Positions 56,511 through 64,000 of a stretch of 64,000 bases of DNA are shown here, piece by piece. Position 1 is the stretch's first letter. Each line of letters begins with the position of its first letter. The notes below the pieces were generated by a model. The model did not search any database, was not told the DNA's origin, and worked only from the letters and a program-made list of their open reading frames with translations. Made by a program: the position numbers and the translations under genes. The stretch is taken from positions 9,653,419 to 9,717,418 of the forward strand of contig CM071930.1 in the NCBI GenBank assembly GCA_016081115.2, written 5' to 3'. The stretch comes from Rehmannia glutinosa (lineage: Eukaryota > Streptophyta > Magnoliopsida > Lamiales > Orobanchaceae).

Positions 56511-57120
56511 AGATTATTTAGTGCTCCAACACCAAAACATCTCGAAACATCGGTAGATTTTCAATTGTGCCAAGAGGCGGAACATATCGGCAAAAGTCAT
56601 TTGTTGTTGCTGAGATAAATTCGTGCTTCGCCGCTGGGAAGCGTGGTTGACGATGACGATTTTACGGAGCGAGTTCTGCCGCGGCGCCGTAGGTGAAATC
56701 AACATTGATTTAGCCACCCTTGCGTGGCTTTCTTTATTATCTTGTTGAACATGTCACCTCAATGCACCGTTTGGGTAGATGTGTTTTAATTGTACGCATT
56801 GGTTCGTGCATCGGGGTCGCGAAGTTTAAGAAATGGGAGCAACCGGGTGAGCCTTTAATCCTATTTTACTTGGCACTATATCCATGTTTCATGAAATTCC
56901 TCGCCCTGTTGAATAGTTAAAGACCAGCACTATGAAATATCCACCTTGCACTACTCCTTAGTGATTTGTGTGAGAGGAATGGAAAAGAGACATGAACAGA
57001 TTCAGTTGATTTGTGTGTGATTTGTGTAGATATACATAAATATACACACTGCACACGTATATTAGAGAGAGAGAGGGAGAGAACGTGAAGAAGTGGGGTT
57101 TTTTTGGGCAATTTCAAGCA
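56511..57120 (-). other. Unresolved region with short open frames
   Basis: Minus-strand frames at 56917-57117 (66 aa) and 56514-56717 (67 aa; Gln-rich STNLSQQQQMTFADMFRLL) lie on the same strand and could be exons of a small gene or a captured gene fragment. A plus-strand frame at 56720-56920 overlaps the interval between them. I recognise no domain and see no decisive splice sites. Base composition is less AT-rich than the flanks. Confidence 0.25.
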
Positions 57121-57185
57121 CTGGACGGTGGTAGATATTTAGATCCGTCCTAACGGATCGAGATCCGTTAAACGGCCCGACAGAG

Positions 57186-57215
57186 ACTAGCTCTCTCTCT
57201 CTCTCTCTCTCTCTT

Positions 57216-57243
<28 letters not shown>
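57186..57243. repeat. (CT)n then (AT)n compound microsatellite
   Basis: About 26 bp of CT repeats followed by about 28 bp of TA repeats. Confidence 0.95.
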
Positions 57244-57246
<3 letters not shown>

Positions 57247-57252
57247 CAATAT

Positions 57253-57546
57253 CACTACTACAAGAAAATTTACTTACCTACGTAAAAATCAGAGGTAAAT
57301 ATTAAGAAAATTTTAATTTATAGGTAAAATTATTGTAGGTAAAATATATATTTACCTACAAAAATCTAAAACTATTGGTAATTACCACTTAAAATCACAG
57401 TAATAGAAAATTGCTTAATCATTTAATTTTGTCCAGTATAATTTGGGAAAAAATAATATCTATAATTCAGTATTCTCAGAAAATTTAGTGACAAAATCAT
57501 TTATGCTTTCCGTGAAATTCATTTAAAGTGGAATTTTCTTGTAGTG
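57253..57546. mobile_element. CACTA-type MITE (~294 bp)
   Basis: The right end AATTTTCTTGTAGTG is the exact inverse of CACTACAAGAAAATT. The left end reads CACTACTACAAGAAAATT, that is, the same terminus with an extra or altered CACT. The interior has ttacctac/gtaggtaaa inverted words. No matching 3-bp TSD is seen. Confidence 0.65.
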
Positions 57547-58379
57547 AATTAGTTGTTATAGGTCTATTGAAATAACCCTACTATATCCAAAACTCTTCAT
57601 TATCTAATTATGGGTTAATTGAAATAAAAGTAAAAAATTTGGATAAATCAGTTATATTATTATATATTGATCAAACCAATTACCAAGGATATTTATAATA
57701 AGAAATGTCATTCGTGACATGCTTGAGACAAGTGTCAAAATTTAGTTTACTAAATCCGACATTGACCGAGTTGAGCTGGATTTGCTTAAGAACACGATAA
57801 TCCAAAACTATATATTTAGTTGCTAAACAAAACTATATACTTAGAAATACGATATATATTATTTCAAAAACAAATACGGTATATATGTATTATTGAGGTA
57901 TTTTGACTCATTAAAGCATAAATCTCCTCATCACTCATGCTATGATCCCTACAAATTAAGTGATTGTTAGTATTTGTTACTTCTATTAATTACTAATTAG
58001 GAACCTAGATAGTTCATTACATCTTTACCATAAGGAAATATTTATTTTAATAGGAAATTAAGCTCCATAAATTAATGGTTTAATAAGAATATTATAACGT
58101 TTAAGAAAAAGATGTAAAATAAATGTCTTTGAACATAGTGGACATGAATTAACAATACATAGTAAAAAAAATTAACATAATGTTCAAGCGAGGTGGGGTC
58201 TCTGGGTTTGGCCAAACCATGTAGTCATCCTTATTCCATCTCGAGACTAAATTTTCTGTTCCACAATTCTAAATTTACTCTTTATTCCACTTGATTGATA
58301 AACAACACGTGTAAAGTGATGACATATATATTGGGAGTGTTTGCAAAAACTTCCGCTTTTGTAGTTATGATTTATTTGA
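57547..58379. other. AT-rich intergenic DNA, nothing recognised
   Basis: No gene is supported. Confidence 0.4.
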
Positions 58380-58572
58380 TGAGATCTTCTATTCTTATCA
58401 ATGTTTCATCTCATGTTCCACCTGCATGGATGATTGACACGGTACACAAGTTACTAGATTAAAACTCCATAATTTAGCCTGATTTATGCTCCAAAATTAA
58501 TATGGTAACTTCTATACACGTGTCAATCATCCGCGGAACATGAGACGAAACACCATCCCTAATAAGATCTCA
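58380..58572. mobile_element. MITE copy 1 (TTCCAC family)
   Basis: The ends GATGAGATCTT and AAGATCTCATC are inverted repeats that continue inward through atttcatctcatgttccacc and its complement for about 50 bp with mismatches. It shares gcctgatttatgctccaaaa with copy 2. Confidence 0.75.
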
Positions 58573-58965
58573 TCCGTGATCATTTATTATAGCGTATAGA
58601 AGTAGTTGAGAATCGAAGTTGGTAGTGTCTGAAAATAGAATTAAAAGTTGAGAATGAGAAGTTGAGAGTGTTTGGTGAAAAAGTAGTAAAAGTACTTATT
58701 TATTTGTAAAATTCAAACTAGAAGAGGTTAATCTAAAGACTCTCTCCCTCGTTTAGATTCGATTAAATAAAGCAGAATTAGAAGCAGAAATTGGTATATG
58801 CAAACACTAAAAACTCGCTTTTTTAAGCAAAAATCAAAACCCACTTATTTTTAGTGTTTGCAAACACTCTCATTATCTTGCATACACGTACATCCATCCA
58901 ATATAATAGAATAAAAAGTGGAATATGAACATGGAATAGGAAATTAATTCCATCCATTTAATGTG

Positions 58966-59182
58966 ATATTATATTCTAAGATTGATATTTCATCTCATAT
59001 TCCACCGCTGGGATGATTGCTTCTTTCACACAGATGTAAATTATCATATTAATTTTAGCCAAAATCCCACAATTTAGGCATGATTTATGCTCCAAAATTA
59101 ATACGATAACTTCTATACACATAGTAATTATCCTGCGGTGGTGGAATAAGAGATGAAATATCATCTTGAAACATATCTTATC
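58966..59182. mobile_element. MITE copy 2 (TTCCAC family)
   Basis: It has the same internal text as copy 1 (tttatgctccaaaattaata, acttctatacac) and inverted ends around tttcatctcatattccacc and its complement. It lies about 390 bp from copy 1 in the same orientation. Confidence 0.7.
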
Positions 59183-60760
59183 CACTTGATCAATACACAA
59201 TGTATCAATAAAATAAGTACTTAATCAGTTAACCGTGCTTACGTTCCCATTGATCAAGGCAATTATGGAAGCCGACCATTATGACTCTTCAAAAGCTATT
59301 CAATAAAAGTTGAGAAGCTGATTAAACAAAAACAAAAAAACAAAAAAGGTTGCTAACAGATAATTGCTAAAAAAGGTCGCAAATAGTCTATCTACTTTGT
59401 TGTCAAAAGGTTTTAAAATGGCGAAAATCTACTTTGAAGTTTGTTTGTAAGAAAAATGTTATATAGAGCTTATATATATGTATTGATTCAATTTTTTTTT
59501 CTTATTTTTATAAAAGAAAGCAAAAAGAATATAGATATATATTAGTTTTTCATGGTTATCCTATTTGAAGGTTGGCTCAAGACGATTCATGGTTAAAACA
59601 TCAATATGTGATTTGTGAAAAGCTTAGCTTTTTCAATAATTTAATAATATTGTTATTCATGACATTTGCCAATATCTTGTTATGTACAATAATAATTCTC
59701 TCAAAAAGTAACAAAAATCCACCCTCAAACAAAAAAAAAAGTAACAAAAATCAATTATGCTCAAGTTGTCAGCACTTTTAACACTTTAGTGGTACATGTT
59801 TAGATGTCTTATACATTTGCCACTAACTATTAATAGTGACAATTTGTTATTTTTTTAACTTATAAAAACTATTATTGCGACAAAATAAAAATTATCACGT
59901 ACACACACACACACACATTATGACAACATTCATATTGTTATTTAACATATTTCGCTAAATCTTAATACTCAATGATGATGGATCACTAATTATCTATTTA
60001 GATAATTCACACACAAGTCTAATTACTAATTCCCAATAATGACATAAAAATAATTGCTGCCACTATTTAACCTTCAAAAATTATGACCAAAAAAGTTCTT
60101 GCAAGTTAACATATATAATTACTCAAAATTTTGATACTGTTACTTAATATTTTTATTTTCTTTTCTTAAGTGTTTTTTTCGAGGATCTATTCTAAGTGTT
60201 ACCACTAACTGCATTCCCCAATTTATAAACAATCCAAACAATAACTTTAGTGAAAAATAAAAATAATACTAAATTTGTACCCCTAATTTTACAGAAAATA
60301 TTCAAAATCCAAATAATATAATGTAAAAATCCTACAATATAATTTTTTAAAAATAAAATTTGACTTAACGACATGAATGAATAAAATGTATGGCAAAATC
60401 AGAACGATAAAAATATCCCAAAAATAAATCTAATAAAATGAATAATGTTACCTAGATTATGTTTTGTTCTTCATGTTTTCTTAATTACTCTAATTAGTTC
60501 TTTTTTATATGTGTATTGATTTTTCATATTGTTACACGATCAACTTTTACAAAATTTTAAACAATGTTTATGTGAATTTTGTCAAATATCATTATATCTC
60601 CATTTTCAAAATCATGGATCCGCCACTCGAGTGTTAGTATTTCAAATAAACCTAGCTATATCTCGGCTTATATTCCAAAAATTATGGCCAATATTAAAAC
60701 TACAAGATCTTGTATATGGATGAAGCAAGTAAAATTAAAAAGAGGAAAACCTTATGTGTA
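59183..60760. other. AT-rich intergenic DNA
   Basis: No gene is supported. A short (CA)n run lies at about 59901-59917. Confidence 0.45.
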
Positions 60761-60799
60761 GCTTGTAGAACGAAAAACCTAGAAAAGATGAAATTCCTC

Positions 60800-62120
60800 T
60801 CAAATTTTATCTCTAAGATTTTATCTTTCTTCCTCGCCGCGCCTTGATCTTGTCCACGCGCCCCGCTTGTCCATGGATGACTGGGATGCTCTCTCTTTCC
60901 GAAAGTTCCGTTGATCATCACTCCTTTTTTTCTCCACTTTGCTACAATCGCCGCCCATCTTCATGTCCGATGGCAATCACTAACACCTCAATTTTACTCC
61001 GCCCACGCACTCGCACGGGAGACTCTCGACTATGCAATCTGTTTTGTCTCCACCGCAAACCCTCTTGGTTCAATTAGGTTTCCGTCCGATCAGGTTTTCG
61101 CTATATTTCGACGCCAGAATTTCTACATCAGTCTTCCTGCTACCCAAATTTTACCGCTTCATCGCCGCTTCCTTATGTATGCTACAACAAAAATCCAATA
61201 TCAGGCATAGTCGCGGATCAGCCTTCCGCTTATTCCTACAAAGAAAGGTAATCAATATTCCCTCGCGATATTAGTGATGAAATTTATGAGTCCCGACGCC
61301 AATTATGTGAACAATCATTGATTGACGACCCTTTACGCTAAGGGTTGTAAGCCACTTACTCTTCCTCGCTGCATGATAAATTGAAAGCTCTTTCGCCATT
61401 CTGACTTTTGATTATTTATCTTGGCAAAGGCATTATAATATTCACTTTGATAAGCTCACGGATCGTGATGTTGTTTAGCAAAATGATTTTCGCTTATTAT
61501 CCCTGGGTTCCTTCCGCTTTGCCAAACTCGACATCGATTTTGACCCGATAATACTATTAATTCGAGCAACACGATTTGGGTACGATATTTGGATTAAGTG
61601 GGAGTACTGGCATTCCGAGGTGTTGATGTGATTGCATGAACCATTGATCACCTATCAAAATTGATGATAAATCGCTGACCGCCCATGGGGCATTCCCGCA
61701 CGGGTCCTCGCCGATATTGACTTGAGTATTAATTTTCCCAAAATGATGATGATTGAACGAACGGGTCATTCAGATTCATTTTCTTCCATTACTTAACATC
61801 TCCCAGATTTTTGTCATTATTGTCAAATCATTGGCCATTTGCGCGCTTCCTCGCAGTAAAAATTTAGATTTGACATTGACTATTGGCCGCAGTCGCTTCC
61901 TCGAAATCCCGCATCGCCTCGCCATGCAACCGGGTATGCAACCCGAGAAGCCTCCCCTTGGATCCCCGGCCTGATGGGAATCTCTGTGGATTAGATTTTG
62001 TGGTTCAAAAAGGTTATTGAATCGCTCATTCTCCACCGCGTGCTAATTCAACTATTCATTCTTCTTCTAATTAGTTTGCCATTCTTGATGAGGTGGACGG
62101 GATAATATTGATTTTGCAAA
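60800..62120 (+). pseudogene. LINE ORF1 (DUF4283/zinc-knuckle) remnant
   Basis: On the plus strand, after a CG-richer 5' part (60840-61260), frames near 61555-61640 read FGYDIWIKWEYWHSEVLM, matching the W-x-R/K-x..GLPxEYW..EVL region of plant LINE ORF1 proteins. About 61795-61840 reads PDFCHYCQIIGH in another frame, the start of their zinc knuckle. Many frame changes and stops separate these. ORF1 proteins bind LINE RNA. No endonuclease or RT part follows in the window. The boundaries are approximate. Confidence 0.6.
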
Positions 62121-62460
62121 TGCTAACGCCATCAAATGGTGGGCGATCGTGGTTCGGAAGACCAAATTAGTGCCGAGGACCAACCTCCTACTTGGAAATC
62201 TTTTGCTTTGGTCCAACCGCCAAGTAGTTCATATGGACAATGTCGAATTTGTGGTCACAACAAAAAATCAGCTAGTAAAATTAAAAATACTAGCCCTTCA
62301 CGCCTCAACAAAACATCTCTACTCGGAATCTGCTTGAGGCTCTACAGAAAAAATTGTAATTCGTGTCTCATTTCGAGATAAGATGTTGAACGCTATTTAC
62401 GAATGATCACACCATACCAACGACGCAAGATAATCTACTAGCTATTGTGGTTTACTCCCA
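62121..62460. other. Flanking DNA, possibly more LINE ORF1
   Basis: Short frames occur with no recognisable motif. Composition matches the preceding ORF1 remnant more than the copia LTR that follows. Confidence 0.35.
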
Positions 62461-62868
62461 TGTTGTTGAATCAAGTTTGAATCAAAAAGAGTGATGAAAC
62501 AACTTTGACTTCAACTCATGCTTCAACTATTGAATTATATAAACTTATTTTATGTTTAATTGTGGTAGATGAGTTTGGTAGTTGAGTTTAAGTTGTTGGT
62601 ATGGTAGGTGAATGGTAGATGGAAATAAATGATAACCATTGATTAAGGTTGTCAGAGAATCAATCTTAACCATTGATCTAGATGAAGTTTTTAGTATAAA
62701 TAGGTGGTGTTGTTGGTTCATTTTGTATCAATTAAGAAAGTAAAACAAGTGAGTGAGAAGAAAGCTTCTAAGTAATATTTGAGTTTGAGTGAAGTTGTGG
62801 TGAGGTGTGTCTTGTAATATTTGAGTGGTCAATAAAATTATGTCTTTTAAGTGGTAGAATTTCCAACA
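62461..62868 (+). repeat. Copia 5' LTR (~408 bp)
   Basis: It begins TGTTG at 62461 (or TGTTGAATC at 62464) and ends TTTCCAACA. The core promoter TATAAATAG lies at about 62695-62703. The PBS follows 3 bp later. The left limit is a best guess because the second LTR is not in the window. Confidence 0.65.
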
Positions 62869-62871
62869 AAG

Positions 62872-62885
62872 TGGCATCGAGAGCC
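62872..62885 (+). other. Copia primer binding site
   Basis: TGGCATCGAGAGCC resembles the initiator tRNA-Met complement TGGTATCAGAGCC with a substitution and an extra base, a variant found in some plant copia elements. Confidence 0.65.
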
Positions 62886-63139
62886 ACGGTTGTAAAATCT
62901 CGTGAAATTCTAAGTATGCTGTGGGTTGCAGCTTTGACCGATCTTCCACATCAAAAAAAAATTCTTGAGATTTTATACATAGGGTGAGATCGGGTTGAGA
63001 GTATTGAGTCAACTCATAGAGTTGACTAAGTCAAGTTGATAGTTGACCGCGAGTTGACCAAGGGTTGACTGTTGACAAGTAAAAAAAATTCCAAGATTTT
63101 TTTTTCGTTCATTTGTTAGTCAAAATCTTCAATTCACGG

Positions 63140-63435
63140 CGAGTGTGGCATCATTCCAAGTTCCACAATTTAAGGAAACAGTTTGAAAACCGAGTATCAA
63201 AATGAAGGCACTTCTGAGCACATGACGTATGGGAAGTCGTGGAAAAAGGTTATGAAGAGACTAAAGATTTGTTAACACTATCCCCGCTTAAAAGGATAGT
63301 TTGAAGGACTCGAGAAAGAAAGACAAGAAGACTATCTTCCCATCTACCAAGCCTTTAGATGATGATGGCTTTGAGAAAATCTGAATCTGCTACCTCCGCT
63401 AATGATGGCTCAAAAAGTTTATCTTTAAAACCGTA
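63140..63435 (+). pseudogene. gag: Copia gag N-terminal fragment, broken
   Basis: Frames read ASFQVPQFKET, then SIKMKALL, then KDSLKDSRKKDKK and PLDDDGFEKI, matching the start of a copia gag of the DUF4219/UBN2 type (VPxF..NxYxxWxIxMKALL). Stops and small frame changes interrupt it. It ends where the gypsy LTR begins. Confidence 0.65.
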
Positions 63436-64000
63436 TGAGCAAGTGCACCTATCGCTTTATAGTATAGATTATTGAGTACCGAGTGTCATTCCCACGAGGA
63501 TTGTAAGTACTAATAATTACCGCTTTTGTTATTTAATCTAACAATTTTTAGAGTTTTTGTTTGATGAAAAAGGAAAACATAGTATAAATTGTAAAAATGA
63601 AGGAAGATTTGTAAAATAAGAAATCAAGAGATAGAAATGTGTTTGAATGTAAATCCCTCTAGAATGTTTTTGTGATTTGACAAGTTAAAAATACAATGTA
63701 AGCCCTTACAAAAAACCAACCTCTTTTAATAAAATCTCATGTCTTGTGGACCGTACAAATTCCCAATTTAAGTTAAACCATTCTCGGCTTAAAAACTTCT
63801 AATCTCAAGTTGATTAACTCAAATCTCTTTCTAGTTAAAACCCCCAAGACAAAGATTATAACGATTTGTGAATTCCCATATTAGGTTTGACCCTAATCCG
63901 TAAGATTTATGTCATCCTATATCTAGATTGCATGCAACTCTTTTCACTTATATAGGTTCTATTTCACCATGAATCTCTCGATTTCCCAGATGAAAATAAA
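63436..64000. repeat. Gypsy-type LTR, runs off the window
   Basis: It begins TGAGCAAGTGCACC and continues with tcattcccacgaggatt (about 63485), a phrase common in LTRs of plant Tat/Athila-like gypsy elements. The text continues without coding to the window edge. The orientation and second LTR cannot be seen. Confidence 0.55.

Larger units (their letters stand above)
62461..63435 (+). mobile_element. Copia retrotransposon, 5' part only
   Basis: It contains a 5' LTR (62461-62868), a PBS, a leader and the N-terminal half of gag, and is then cut by a gypsy-type LTR at about 63436. The rest would lie beyond the window if it survives. Confidence 0.78.

Noticed and set aside
55800..57215. Helitron spanning the tandem array (CTAG-like end near 57185)
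   Set aside because: No convincing 5' TC end or A/T insertion site pair, and the hairpin before CTAG is weak.
1..64000. CRISPR arrays, bacterial operons, rRNA genes and intact tRNA genes
   Set aside because: None seen. The window is plant nuclear DNA, and the only tRNA-like boxes belong to SINE-type sequences.

Overview
The window is nuclear DNA of a flowering plant, almost certainly a eudicot and possibly an asterid. Evidence: two fragments of plant transcription-factor genes with plant-type introns (a HAT22-like HD-Zip II gene at 29.2-29.7 kb on + and a decayed R2R3-MYB gene at 49.9-51.2 kb on -), very AT-rich intergenic DNA, and a dense population of plant transposons. There are no operons or bacterial features. 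No complete intact host protein-coding gene is visible.

Layout. 1-2.7 kb: AT-rich intergenic DNA with a tRNA-derived SINE-like trace. 2,744-22,363: one large nest of LTR retrotransposons. The outer element is a minus-strand copia (copia-A; short LTRs, TSD GTCAA). Inside it lie a plus-strand Sirevirus-like copia (3.08 to about 9.3 kb), a minus-strand Athila-like gypsy derivative (about 9.3-13.22 kb) and a plus-strand copia (copia-C; 14,653-21,239; TSD ATTAG; LTRs about 98% identical). 24.3-25.3 kb: 3' end and LTR of another Sirevirus-like element. 25,938-26,124: SINE with a 17-bp TSD. 28,052-28,859: GC-rich non-autonomous hAT ending about 300 bp upstream of the HD-Zip start codon. 29,164-29,747: exons 1 and 2 of the HD-Zip gene. 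The following DNA carries a second hAT, several MITEs and a 1.5-kb Harbinger-like element, and no convincing third exon. 35.5-38.1 kb: MULE with TIRs of about 105 bp and half a transposase. 38.5-39.8 kb: internally deleted LINE on -, with a 13-bp TSD.

40.1-44.5 kb: a broken endogenous pararetrovirus (Caulimoviridae). Its coat protein precedes its movement protein and then a protease, an arrangement typical of Solendovirus/Cavemovirus. A 100-N assembly gap (43,753-43,852) falls where the polymerase should follow. 44.7-48.0 kb: a very decayed Sirevirus-like copia. 49.9-51.2 kb: the MYB pseudogene. 52.7-54.6 kb: a non-autonomous CACTA element. 55.9-56.5 kb: a degenerate ATGTATTAG tandem array with a 111-bp higher-order repeat. 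57.3 kb: a small CACTA-like MITE. 58.4 and 59.0 kb: two copies of one MITE family. 60.8-62.1 kb: remnants of a LINE ORF1. 62.46-63.44 kb: the 5' end of another copia, interrupted by a gypsy-type LTR that runs off the window.

The genes do not form a pathway. The window is a record of layered insertion, truncation and decay around two transcription-factor fragments. Element boundaries rest on TSDs and terminal repeats read by eye. Domain calls rest on motifs read in the translations, without database searches.
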